From assembly GCA_910586965.1 (NCBI GenBank), contig CAJUMF010000003.1:1-64000 (forward strand): a DNA stretch of 64,000 nucleotides. The letters are read 5' to 3'. Shown here in pieces: positions 17,112-25,793 of the stretch. The notes below the pieces were generated by a model. The model did no database searches. It had not been told where the DNA came from and saw only the letters and a program-made list of their open reading frames with translations. Each line of letters starts with the position of its first letter. Positions within the stretch are counted from its first letter, which is position 1. Source of the stretch: an uncultured Dorea sp. GTDB taxonomy: Bacteria > Bacillota > Clostridia > Lachnospirales > Lachnospiraceae. A program made the translations under genes and the position numbers.

Positions 17112-19746
17112 GATTAGGAATCAAGGCGTTATCAACCGGATTGCCGACCGGACGAGAAAAGCGGGAAGGAGCCGGAATATCATCGCGGTACTTGCCATTG
17201 CTTTAACCACCATTCTTTTCACCACACTGTTTACCGTGGGCGGCAGCATCATAAAAAAGCAGCAGGAATCCACCATGCGGCAGGTAGGAGGAAGCGCCCA
17301 CGCGGGATATAAGTACCTGACCGAACAGGAATATGACATCGTAAAAAAAGATGATAAGCTTAAGGAAGTCTCTTACCGGATCGTAGTCGCGGAGGCGCTG
17401 AATAAGGAGCTGCTTAAACTTCGGACGGAAGTCAGTTACTATGAAGATCTGGATGCGAAGTTCTCCTTCTGTTATCCGGAGGTAGGACATATGCCGGAAA
17501 AGGAGGACGAGATTGTAACCAGCGACCTGGTGTTAGAACGGCTCGGCATACCCTGTAAGATCGGGGAAAAAGTGCCCTTGGAGCTTAAGATCAATGAAAA
17601 TGAGCCGATAAAAAAGACATTTACCCTGTGCGGATATTTTAAGGGCGATGCCATATCTCAGGCGCAGGTTGCGGCGGTGTCCAGGGAGTACGCGCGCAAG
17701 GTGGCCCCGACGCCGACAACTTCTGCGATGGAGATGAGTATCGATGCGTCGGATTATGCCGGGAGGATCATGGCGGACTTTAACTTCAAGAGCAGTTTTA
17801 ATCTGGAAAAGCAGGCGGCAGAGCTTGCAAAGCGCTGTGGATTTCCCGAGGATATCGACGTAGGCCTTAACTGGGCATATATGGGCGGAGATGTGGATAT
17901 AGAAACGATAGGCCTGATCGGGCTGATTCTTTTCGTGATCATCGCATCAGGGTATCTTATCATCTACAATATCTTCTACATCAATGTATACCGGGATATC
18001 CGGTATTACGGGCTTCTTAAGACGATCGGGACGACGGGAAAGCAGCTTCGCAAAGTCGTGCACCGGCAGGCGTACATGCTGTCTCTGTATGGGATTCCGG
18101 TAGGGATACTGGCCGGGACGCTGGTGGGGAAGATCCTGCTTCCGCTCATCATGAATGAGCTTGCTTTTGCCGGAACGATAGATACGGAGGTTGAGCTGAA
18201 TGTGTGGGTGTTTGCCGGGGCGGCATTATTTTCCTTCGTGACGGTGCGGCTAAGCTGTATCAAGCCCTGCCATATCGCGTCTAAAGTATCGCCCATCGAG
18301 GCGGTCAGATATACGGAAGGAGCGGACGCGGCCCAGGAGAATGCCGGTGTCCGGGAAAAAAGAATATTCCGGGGAACAGGGATGCTTCGGAGAAGGAAGA
18401 AGGCCGGGATAAAGAAGACGAAGCGGGTAAGCCCCCGGGCGATGGCCTATCAGAATATCCGCAGGAACCGGAAAAAGATCATCATCGTCGTGGCCTCGCT
18501 CTCCCTGTCGCTGGTGCTCCTTAACAGTATTTACAGCCTGATCCTGGGCTTTGACATGGATAAATTCGTGGCGAGTATGACGGTCAGTGATTTTTCCGTG
18601 GCAGACGCGACACTTGATAACCTGTCGGTTGATTTTAACGCTATCGTAACAGACGGTGTGACGGAAGAGTTCCTTGAGGCTCTTGAGGGGCAGAAGGGTG
18701 TGGAGGAGATCGGGAATATCTACATGAAGGATCTTTCTCCGACTTTCACAGATGAAGCTTATGGGCTGATCGAAGAGCGGATCATAAAGAATCTCCAGGT
18801 GAGAGAAGAGTATGGCAGCCTGATGGGCGACCCGGGGGATGCGCCGAGTATAGAAGAATATTGTAAAGAGCCGGGGATTGACGGCGTGGTATACGGTATC
18901 GGAAAGATGGTCATGGAACGGCTTGAGAATCCCAAGGGAGAGCTTGACTGGGAGAAATTCTCTACGGGAAAATATGTGATCGCGACCCGGTACGGGCTGA
19001 GTGAAGCAAGCACGATCAACTATTTTGAACCGGGGGAGAAGGTCACGGTGGCCAATGAGGAGGGGAAGACGCGGGAGTATGAGGTGCTTGCAGTGGCGGA
19101 TATGCCCCACGCGTGCGGATTCCAGCATTACGGGCTGTTCAACTGCGACTTTATCCTGCCGGAGGAGGAATACCTGGATCTGATGGGCAAACAGCAGCCG
19201 ATGCGCACTATCTTCAATGTGGAGCAGGCACAGGAGGAGAAGATGGAAAAGTGGATGGCGGACTACTGCGAACAGGTAAATGAAGAACTTACCTACACGT
19301 CCAAGGCGAGTATCGTTGCCCAGTTTGATGCCCAAAAAGATATGTATGCCATAGTAGGCGGCCTTTTGGCACTCATCCTGGCGATGATCGGAATCCTCAA
19401 TTTTATCAACACGATGGCTACTTCCATCCTGTCGAGGAAGCAGGAATTTGCCATGATGGAGGCTGTGGGTATGACGGGGAACCAGTTGAGGGCCATGCTG
19501 TGCTGTGAGGGCGGATATTACGCGCTTTATACGACGGTCTGCGCGGTTATCTTAAGTATCGTTATGAGTGCGACGGCGGTGAGGACTTTAGGAGAAAGCT
19601 TCTTTTTCTTCACCTGGCGGCTTTCGGTGATGCCGGTGCTTATCTGTATCCCGGCTGTCCTTGCCGTGGTGGTCCTGGTGCCGGCAGTGAGTTATAAAAG
19701 TATGGAGAAGATCAGCGTTGTGGAGAGAATGAGACGTGTAGAATGA
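17104..19746 (+). CDS. FtsX/MacB-type ABC permease
   Basis: A permease of about 880 residues with an N-terminal helix (IIAVLAIALTTILFTTLFTVG), a large extracellular segment (about 50-270), three helices (about 275-400), another helix (about 465-485), a second extracellular segment (about 490-755) and three C-terminal helices. This duplicated FtsX layout exports or removes lipids or peptides by mechanotransmission. The two-component system upstream suggests response to an envelope stress or antimicrobial peptide. ATG 17104 is preferred; GTG 17095 is also in frame. There is no clear terminator before the next gene, 121 bases on. Confidence 0.88.
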   Translation: MNKIRNQGVINRIADRTRKAGRSRNIIAVLAIALTTILFTTLFTVGGSIIKKQQESTMRQVGGSAHAGYKYLTEQEYDIVKKDDKLKEVSYRIVVAEALNKELLKLRTEVSYYEDLDAKFSFCYPEVGHMPEKEDEIVTSDLVLERLGIPCKIGEKVPLELKINENEPIKKTFTLCGYFKGDAISQAQVAAVSREYARKVAPTPTTSAMEMSIDASDYAGRIMADFNFKSSFNLEKQAAELAKRCGFPEDIDVGLNWAYMGGDVDIETIGLIGLILFVIIASGYLIIYNIFYINVYRDIRYYGLLKTIGTTGKQLRKVVHRQAYMLSLYGIPVGILAGTLVGKILLPLIMNELAFAGTIDTEVELNVWVFAGAALFSFVTVRLSCIKPCHIASKVSPIEAVRYTEGADAAQENAGVREKRIFRGTGMLRRRKKAGIKKTKRVSPRAMAYQNIRRNRKKIIIVVASLSLSLVLLNSIYSLILGFDMDKFVASMTVSDFSVADATLDNLSVDFNAIVTDGVTEEFLEALEGQKGVEEIGNIYMKDLSPTFTDEAYGLIEERIIKNLQVREEYGSLMGDPGDAPSIEEYCKEPGIDGVVYGIGKMVMERLENPKGELDWEKFSTGKYVIATRYGLSEASTINYFEPGEKVTVANEEGKTREYEVLAVADMPHACGFQHYGLFNCDFILPEEEYLDLMGKQQPMRTIFNVEQAQEEKMEKWMADYCEQVNEELTYTSKASIVAQFDAQKDMYAIVGGLLALILAMIGILNFINTMATSILSRKQEFAMMEAVGMTGNQLRAMLCCEGGYYALYTTVCAVILSIVMSATAVRTLGESFFFFTWRLSVMPVLICIPAVLAVVVLVPAVSYKSMEKISVVERMRRVE

Positions 19747-19805
19747 TTTGTGCAATTTTTCATATTTTTTGTCTTTTGGCGTAAATTTTCTAATAAATTT
19801 TCATA

Positions 19806-19834
19806 TTGATTTTAAAAGCCTTTCTGATTAAAAT
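19806..19834 (+). promoter_or_regulatory. Promoter of the antiporter operon
   Basis: TTGATT at 19806-19811 and TAAAAT at 19829-19834 with a 17-base spacer, 33 bases before the antiporter start. Confidence 0.5.
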
Positions 19835-19867
19835 AGTTGCTGGATTTTATGAAGGGGGCTTTTTCAT

Positions 19868-21208
19868 ATGAGTGTAGCATTTTGTATACCCTTTATTGGG
19901 ATATTGCTTTGTATTGCGGTAATGCCGCTGGTAAAAGGAGAGTGGTGGGAGAGCCATCAGCCGCTGGTGGCGGGATTCTGGTCGCTGCTCCTTGTGATTC
20001 CCTTTGGTATCGCGTTCGGAGCGGGGGAAGCGTTTGAGGTTGTACTGGAATGTATCATCGGAGATTATCTTCCTTTTATCGTGTTGTTATTCGGGCTGTT
20101 CTGTGTGTCGGGAAATATTACGCTGGAAGGTGACCTGGCGGGTTCTCCCAGGGTCAATATCATCCTGCTTGCCATCGGGACGTTGCTTTCAAGCCTGATC
20201 GGGACGACAGGCTCCAGTATGCTTATGGTCCGCCCGGTGCTCAAGATGAATTCCTGGAGAAGGCACAGAAAACATATCATGGTGTTTTTTATCTTTCTGG
20301 TATCCAACATCGGAGGGTGCTTAACACCTATCGGCGATCCGCCGCTTCTGATGGGATTTTCCAGGGGAGTACCGTTCTCCTGGAGCCTGCATCTGTTCCC
20401 GATCCTGCTGTTTAATATGACCGTACTTTTATTTATCTTCTACTGGGTTGACCGGAAGAAATACTGCCGGGAGATTGCCAGAGGGAGGGTGCCGGATATC
20501 AGCAGGCCCGGGACGAGGATATCGATTGGCGGGCTCCATAATCTGCTTTTTGTGGTGATGATCGTTGCAGCAGTAATCTTAAGCGGAGTACTGCCGGATC
20601 TTCCGGCGTTTAAGACGGCGGAAGGGGCAGTTAAGGGAATCCATATCTACGGAGAAGTGACACTGACCTTCCCGTCCATCATCGAGATGGCGATCATTCT
20701 TTTGGCGGCTTTCCTGTCATTTAAGACGACAAGTGAGGAGATCCGCCAGAAGAACCACTTTACCTGGGGCGCGATCAAAGAGGTCGCCGTGCTGTTCGCG
20801 GGGATATTTATCACTATGCAGCCGGCGTTGATGCTGCTTAAGAGTGTGGGCGGAAGCCTCGGGCTTACGAGACCGGCGCAGATGTTCTGGGTAACAGGTG
20901 CGCTTTCAAGCTTTCTTGACAATACGCCGACGTATCTTGTGTTCCTGACTACTTCAGGGGCGATGGATTTTACGCAGGGTATCGCTACGACCCTTGGGAA
21001 GATTCCGGTGGGAATGCTGACGGCCATATCCTGCGGTGCGGTGTTCATGGGGGCGAATACGTATATCGGAAATGCACCGAACTTCATGGTGAAAGCGATT
21101 TCCGATGAAAACGGTATCCATATGCCGTCTTTCTTTGGCTATATCCTGTGGTCACTGTGTATTCTGATTCCGGTATTTCTGCTGGACACGCTTGTATTTT
21201 TCTTATAG
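19868..21208 (+). CDS. CitMHS/NhaD-like sodium:proton antiporter family protein
   Basis: A 446-residue protein with about 11-12 hydrophobic helices. It contains IGTTGSSMLMVRPVL and NIGGCLTPIGDPPLLMGF, the paired motifs of the ion-transporter superfamily, and FLDNTPTYLVF and GANTYIGNAPNFMVK in the second half. This combination fits bacterial proteins annotated as sodium:proton antiporters (CitMHS_2). An organic-acid substrate cannot be excluded. AAGGGGG precedes the ATG at a rather long distance. The cytidylate-kinase-like gene follows after 15 bases. Confidence 0.82.
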   Translation: MSVAFCIPFIGILLCIAVMPLVKGEWWESHQPLVAGFWSLLLVIPFGIAFGAGEAFEVVLECIIGDYLPFIVLLFGLFCVSGNITLEGDLAGSPRVNIILLAIGTLLSSLIGTTGSSMLMVRPVLKMNSWRRHRKHIMVFFIFLVSNIGGCLTPIGDPPLLMGFSRGVPFSWSLHLFPILLFNMTVLLFIFYWVDRKKYCREIARGRVPDISRPGTRISIGGLHNLLFVVMIVAAVILSGVLPDLPAFKTAEGAVKGIHIYGEVTLTFPSIIEMAIILLAAFLSFKTTSEEIRQKNHFTWGAIKEVAVLFAGIFITMQPALMLLKSVGGSLGLTRPAQMFWVTGALSSFLDNTPTYLVFLTTSGAMDFTQGIATTLGKIPVGMLTAISCGAVFMGANTYIGNAPNFMVKAISDENGIHMPSFFGYILWSLCILIPVFLLDTLVFFL

Positions 21209-21223
21209 AGGGAGGTAGGTTCG

Positions 21224-22285
21224 ATGGTTTGCACTCAGGAAGAACTTCGCTCGTCAAAGGGCGATGAAAAAGAGCTTCGCATATTGGCGGAGCGGATCTA
21301 TGATCTGGATACAAAGGTATATAAAAATCTCGGCTCCTCTCTTGGCCGTGTGTTTACAAAAGACAGGGACCGGTGTGTGGATGAGTTGGTATGGGAGATG
21401 CTTGCCCGCAATCAGGGGCATATCGTGCGCAGCGATCTGGCGCTGATCAGCAATATGGCACGAACCATCCGTGACGGACAGGTGAAAAAGGAGCTGATGA
21501 CCGAGTATGACAAGATTCTTACGGAAGTCACAAGTCTTCCTACCAGCTTTGCGGAAGGTGATGTGCTTAATGAGCAGCGCTTGAGACTTAACAAGACCAG
21601 CCTTCACAATCGTTTTTCAGAAAATGATCACACGGTTATCTGTATTGGGCGGACATTTGGAAGCGGAGGCAGTGAGATTGGATTTACACTGGCAGATAAG
21701 CTTCAGATTAATTATTATGATGCGGAGATTTTCAGTGAGGTGTTGAGAAGGCTTGACGCGGAGCGGGACAATGTGTATGATAAAGGTGGATTTCCCTATA
21801 TTCTGGATCGGGAGAATAAGGACCGGTATGTGGATACGCGTCCGGCATTCATGACGGAGCAGAAAGTGACGCTTGCACGAAGGTTTAAGGATTTCGGCCG
21901 TTATCACGGGCTACCGAAGAAGGATGCCGTGTTCTTCAATCAGAGCCAGTTGATCTGTGATATGGCGAAGAAAGAGGACTTTGTGGTCATGGGACGCTGT
22001 GCGGATGTTATATTAGCCAACAATAATATCCCTCATGTCAGCATCTATATTACCGCGCCTTTTGAGCAGAGGCTTCGGCGGGTGATGTCGGTGAATCCGG
22101 GACTGACGGAAAAGAAGGCCAGGGAGATGCTAAAGAGGCTTGACAGGAAGCACGTGAAGTATTTTAAATTTTACACCGGACTTGAATGGGGAAAGGCGAT
22201 GAATTATGATCTCTGTGTGAACAGTGCAAGCTACGGAATCCAGGGGTCAGTGGATATGATCCTTCGGATGTTCAAGGAGGAGTAA
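21224..22285 (+). CDS. Cytidylate-kinase-like family protein
   Basis: A 353-residue soluble protein. Residues 1-130 form a helical N-terminal region without a known match. From about residue 138 a cytidylate-kinase-2-like P-loop domain begins (VICIGRTFGSGGSEIGFTLAD), followed by the MGRCADVILANNNIPHVSIYI and REMLKRLDRKHVKYFKFYT segments. In this family the substrate has not been proven. GGGAGGTAGG precedes ATG 21224. It is the middle gene of a three-gene run ending with signal peptidase I. Confidence 0.82.
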   Translation: MVCTQEELRSSKGDEKELRILAERIYDLDTKVYKNLGSSLGRVFTKDRDRCVDELVWEMLARNQGHIVRSDLALISNMARTIRDGQVKKELMTEYDKILTEVTSLPTSFAEGDVLNEQRLRLNKTSLHNRFSENDHTVICIGRTFGSGGSEIGFTLADKLQINYYDAEIFSEVLRRLDAERDNVYDKGGFPYILDRENKDRYVDTRPAFMTEQKVTLARRFKDFGRYHGLPKKDAVFFNQSQLICDMAKKEDFVVMGRCADVILANNNIPHVSIYITAPFEQRLRRVMSVNPGLTEKKAREMLKRLDRKHVKYFKFYTGLEWGKAMNYDLCVNSASYGIQGSVDMILRMFKEE

Positions 22286-22287
22286 TT

Positions 22288-22824
22288 GTGGGCAGAAGAA
22301 AGTCTTTTGGAAAATACGACGGATTGAAATACGGATGGCTGAAAGATACGAAGAAGTTTGTTTTACTATTTGTTGTTGTCTTTCTTCTGTTTCGCTTTGT
22401 CGTAGGATTTTCTTTTGTGAAGGGTGATTCTATGGAACCATCCCTTAAAAACGGGGAGATGGTGCTGTATCTTAGGGCCGGTAAGGAATACAAGGCCGGG
22501 GATGTAGTATCTGTGCGTGTACCGGAAGGCGAGTATTATGTCAAACGTGTGATTGCTGTTGCCGGCGATACGATAGATCTAAGGGATGGTAAGGTTTATA
22601 TAGATGAGGAACCTCTTGAAGAAACATATATAAAAGGGGAGACTGTCCCGAAGGAGGGGGCGGTCAGATATCCGTTTACTCTTAAGGAAGGTCAGATATT
22701 CGTTATGGGTGATAACAGGGAGATATCCAAGGATTCCCGAAGCTTCGGAGTAGTCGGGAAACGGCAGATAAAAGGAAAGATATTGCTGCGCGGAGGAAAG
22801 TTCTATATCCGGAGAGTGCAGTAA
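22288..22824 (+). CDS. lepB: Signal peptidase I
   Basis: A 178-residue type I signal peptidase with one N-terminal membrane helix (residues about 23-42), catalytic Ser48 in KGDSMEPSL and catalytic Lys86 in YYVKRVIA, then the GDN box (VMGDNREISKDSR). It cleaves signal peptides of exported proteins at the outer face of the membrane. It starts with GTG 2 bases after the previous stop, with GGAGGAG in the end of that gene. It is convergent with the pilus operon. Confidence 0.93.
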   Translation: MGRRKSFGKYDGLKYGWLKDTKKFVLLFVVVFLLFRFVVGFSFVKGDSMEPSLKNGEMVLYLRAGKEYKAGDVVSVRVPEGEYYVKRVIAVAGDTIDLRDGKVYIDEEPLEETYIKGETVPKEGAVRYPFTLKEGQIFVMGDNREISKDSRSFGVVGKRQIKGKILLRGGKFYIRRVQ

Positions 22825-22831
22825 CGGTTTC

Positions 22832-22851
22832 GGTGCGCCGCCAGGCGCACC
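22832..22851. terminator. Hairpin between lepB and pilT
   Basis: GGTGCGCC at 22832-22839 pairs with GGCGCACC at 22844-22851 around GCCA. TTTATAACTTTTT follows on the plus strand. It lies between convergent genes. Confidence 0.6.
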
Positions 22852-22852
22852 T

Positions 22853-23908
22853 TTATAACTTTTTCCCCAGCATCTCTGGATTGGACGCATACTTTAATGC
22901 GGTGTCCTGGCTGATCGTGCCGGCTTTGTATAGATTAAGCAGTGAGCCGTCCATGGATATCATATCCTCTTTCATGGAAGAGTAGATCAGTCCGTCAATC
23001 TGGTGTACCTTATTATCGCGTATCATATTGCGTATCGCAGGTGTGACAGTCATAATCTCAAATGCAGGGATGACTCCCCCGTCTGCGGTTGGCACAAGCT
23101 GCTGTGAGACAACTGCATTGAGCGTCATGGATAACTGAACGGCAATCTGTCTCTGCTGGCTTGCCGGAAATACATCGATGATCCGGTCAATCGTATTGGC
23201 TGCACCGATGGTGTGAAGCGTGGACAGAAGAAGATGTCCGGTCTCGGCAGCAGTCATGGCAACGTTGATCGTCTCATAATCGCGCATCTCTCCCAGAAGT
23301 ATAACATCAGGGCTTTGGCGAAGGGCCGCCCGCAGAGCCATCACATAGCTGTCTGTATCTACATTGATCTCGCGTTGGCTGACAATGCTGCTTGCGTGTC
23401 TGTGAAGGTATTCCAGTGGATCTTCCAGTGTAATAATGTGTTTTTTCTGGTTCTGGTTGATCTGGTTGATGATGCAGGCAAGTGTGGTAGACTTTCCGCT
23501 TCCGGCTGGACCGGTGACAAGAACCATCCCTTTTCCGGCATCTCCCAGATGCATGATATACTCCGGAATCCCCAGAGCCTTGAAGTCAGGCAGGTCAAAG
23601 GTGATAATACGGATAACTGCAGAAAGTGCGCCCCGCTGCTTATATGCGCTGACACGGAAACGGGATAACCCCTGTATTGCAAATGAAAAATCATCGTCCC
23701 CGATATCATACAGAATATCCAGATTCCGATCCCCTGCATGTTGGTAGATCTCTGTTAACAGTAATTCCGTGTCCGGCGGAAGGAGGCGTTCGTCATTGAT
23801 ACGTTTTATAACACCGTCTTTCCGAAATGATACGGGAAGGCCGGAGACGATAAATACGTCAGAAGCTTTTTCTACAATTGCCTGTTCTAAGATTGTTCGT
23901 AAATTCAT
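22853..23908 (-). CDS. pilT: PilT-like type IV pilus retraction ATPase
   Basis: A 351-residue secretion ATPase with Walker A GPAGSGKST, the Asp box (ITLEDPLEY), Walker B region (VILLGEMRDYETI) and a His box (GHLLLSTLHTIGA). Length and the absence of the long N-terminal domain of PilB point to the PilT retraction motor, acting at the cytoplasmic membrane. It is the last gene of the pilus-like operon. Confidence 0.9.
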   Translation of the reverse strand: MNLRTILEQAIVEKASDVFIVSGLPVSFRKDGVIKRINDERLLPPDTELLLTEIYQHAGDRNLDILYDIGDDDFSFAIQGLSRFRVSAYKQRGALSAVIRIITFDLPDFKALGIPEYIMHLGDAGKGMVLVTGPAGSGKSTTLACIINQINQNQKKHIITLEDPLEYLHRHASSIVSQREINVDTDSYVMALRAALRQSPDVILLGEMRDYETINVAMTAAETGHLLLSTLHTIGAANTIDRIIDVFPASQQRQIAVQLSMTLNAVVSQQLVPTADGGVIPAFEIMTVTPAIRNMIRDNKVHQIDGLIYSSMKEDMISMDGSLLNLYKAGTISQDTALKYASNPEMLGKKL

Positions 23909-23945
23909 ATAGATATCTCCTTATACAATGCTATATATTATGATA

Positions 23946-24449
23946 CTACCGTATGGGCATAAGTTCCAGTGAATCATCACTTTTCCACGTATTGGAGGGC
24001 ATAAGCTGCCAGGTCAGTATCTCATAGTAATATGGATTTTCCCTCGGGTCTGTCACTTTAAGCTCTACGAAAAGGGTCTGCCGTTCATCTGCTGGGATAT
24101 TGTAAGAGATGATCGGCTCGCCGGATTCCGTGCTGTAGGACAAGGGAATCACACTGCTTGTCAGAAACTTAAGCGTCAGTGCCTCAAGATATTCTTCCTG
24201 GCTCATGGATGTCTCCCGGTAGGTATCCTCTAAGGACTGGTCGATATCGGCGAGAACCCCCTCGGCCTTAGAGGAAGCCTCATAGTAACTGCTTTTATGC
24301 TCTGCCAGACGCTCTGTAAAAGAGTAGTCACTCTTGGCGCTTGAGAGAGAAAGTATCGCGAAGGTCACCAGGCACAGTACAAGAAAAACAACCAAAAGTG
24401 AAGAAGAGCCGATGGCTGTAAAGTAGGAATTATTTTTATCTTTTTTCAT
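23946..24449 (-). CDS. Pilus-operon membrane protein, function unknown
   Basis: A 167-residue protein with a single membrane helix at residues about 15-36 and an extracellular domain. It is not recognised by family. The helix, short cytoplasmic head and position between the pseudopilin-like gene and pilT suggest an accessory pilus component. Its start overlaps the preceding gene by 14 bases, so the two are translated together. Confidence 0.65.
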   Translation of the reverse strand: MKKDKNNSYFTAIGSSSLLVVFLVLCLVTFAILSLSSAKSDYSFTERLAEHKSSYYEASSKAEGVLADIDQSLEDTYRETSMSQEEYLEALTLKFLTSSVIPLSYSTESGEPIISYNIPADERQTLFVELKVTDPRENPYYYEILTWQLMPSNTWKSDDSLELMPIR

Positions 24450-24912
24450 AATCGGTCCTCCTGGCCGCGTGATGGCTGGTATTCAGCTCATAGACAACAG
24501 AATTATCGGAAGCGGTTACTTGGATTACAGACTCAAGTAAGGTATTCGCCTCGGTAAAGTCGGCTGTGAGAGTATAAGAGCACTTTTCCTTTGTACAGGG
24601 AGAAAAAGTGTCATCATAATATACATTGGCTTTAGCCGCAGTGCCACTGGCTGTTTCTTTACTGACCAGATCGGGATAGGCATCCGCAAGTGACAAAAGC
24701 GCATCATCGATACTGTCTGAGGCATCGTATATCTCTGCGATATTCGCACATTCATTTACCGCCTGGGACAGAATCTTCGAATCCCGGCTAAGAAGGTGTG
24801 ATTTTACAAAAAACTGTACACAGACAGCACTTGTAACCGAGAAAAACAAGATTGCAAGTATGAGTTCCATCAGGAACAGACTGGAAGATTGTGCTCTGCT
24901 TCTACGAATCAT
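24436..24912 (-). CDS. Pseudopilin-like membrane protein
   Basis: A 158-residue protein beginning IRRSRAQSSSLFLMELILAILFF. The FLMELILAI stretch with Glu after four residues resembles the FTLIELLVVI prepilin motif, but Ser replaces the usual Gly before the cleavage point. Two cysteines (CTKEKC) near residue 110 could form a disulphide. I chose the ATG at 24912, preceded by AAGGAA; the longer frame to 25005 would overlap the DUF4860 gene. Confidence 0.6.
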   Translation of the reverse strand: MIRRSRAQSSSLFLMELILAILFFSVTSAVCVQFFVKSHLLSRDSKILSQAVNECANIAEIYDASDSIDDALLSLADAYPDLVSKETASGTAAKANVYYDDTFSPCTKEKCSYTLTADFTEANTLLESVIQVTASDNSVVYELNTSHHAARRTDYEKR

Positions 24913-24949
24913 ATGAAACAGTTCCTTTCTGTATAGTATAGTATAAAAG

Positions 24950-25438
24950 TCAGGATTTCCTGCTGCGGACAGACACATAAGATGAGGCGGTCTGGCCTGT
25001 TTCATCCGTACATCGGAAGGAGAAGAGACCGTCTTTCGTCTGTTCCACAGAAAACTCCTGCACCTTTAATATTGTCTGGCCTGCAGAAGCGGATGCTTTT
25101 GCGCCGTCTTTTATAAAGATTTCCTTCAACTCATTCTGATAGGAATAGATGTATGTACAGTATGAAGCGTTATCCTTATCCTGTCTGAGCACAAGGGCGT
25201 CGCATCCGTCAAAAGTTCCGAGGGAGACATCACCGCCCACATCCTGCTGGTGGATCTTCTCTGAAATATAGGAAAGAGAAGTTCTTGAAGTATAATTTAG
25301 GGAGGAATTCTCCGTCGTGGATTGATAAATCCGTGTGGCCAGCAGGATTACAGTAAGTGCGGACAGAGCGAACACGAAAAACAGTGCGACTGGAAACAAA
25401 AAGTCTATCATATGTTTTTGTTTTGTCCGAAAGCGCAT
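24950..25438 (-). CDS. DUF4860 pilus-associated protein
   Basis: A 162-residue membrane-anchored protein with one helix at residues about 10-32 and an extracellular domain (ISEKIHQQDVGGDVSLG, DGCDALVLRQ). The pattern matches DUF4860, a family I know from Clostridia pilus operons. It is probably a minor pilin or an assembly factor. The start lies 3 bases after the preceding stop. Confidence 0.65.
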   Translation of the reverse strand: MRFRTKQKHMIDFLFPVALFFVFALSALTVILLATRIYQSTTENSSLNYTSRTSLSYISEKIHQQDVGGDVSLGTFDGCDALVLRQDKDNASYCTYIYSYQNELKEIFIKDGAKASASAGQTILKVQEFSVEQTKDGLFSFRCTDETGQTASSYVSVRSRKS

Positions 25439-25441
25439 ATG

Positions 25442-25771
25442 CTAGTCTCCTTTCTCTATAATCGTAATGTCCGGCAGGATGTTGGAGCCGATCACGCGGT
25501 AATCGACATAGAAGACATCCTCGTCGTAAGTAAGCCCGTAGTTGTCTTTGAGATAGTCAAGGCTCTCCGGATAAGCGCCCTCCACCGTGTAACAGTAAGT
25601 TACGCTCCTTGCGATGGCATTCTCAAGGCTCTCCTTTTGGCGTCTTAATGTACTGTCTGACAGAGAAGAAAGGCCCTGGATAAAAAGGGTAAGTACCGCC
25701 AGAAAGACACAGACGGACAGGAGGAATCCGGAAGGCTTGTGTGTTGTTTTTTTATATTGAAAACGGCTCAT
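25442..25771 (-). CDS. Small pilus-operon membrane protein
   Basis: A 109-residue protein with a basic N-terminus, a single helix (GFLLSVCVFLAVLTLFIQGLS-like, residues about 14-35) and a domain with YCYTVEGAYPESLDYLKDNYGL, which resembles the region after the helix in small pseudopilins. The start at 25771 has AGGAGA upstream; the longer frame to 25849 overlaps pilC and is unlikely. Confidence 0.6.
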   Translation of the reverse strand: MSRFQYKKTTHKPSGFLLSVCVFLAVLTLFIQGLSSLSDSTLRRQKESLENAIARSVTYCYTVEGAYPESLDYLKDNYGLTYDEDVFYVDYRVIGSNILPDITIIEKGD

Positions 25772-25793
25772 ATGTATATCTCCTGTTTGATAT

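Noticed and set aside
18250..19335. A 361-codon antisense frame inside the FtsX-type permease
   Set aside because: It is a shadow of the permease gene, without ribosome binding site or known domains.
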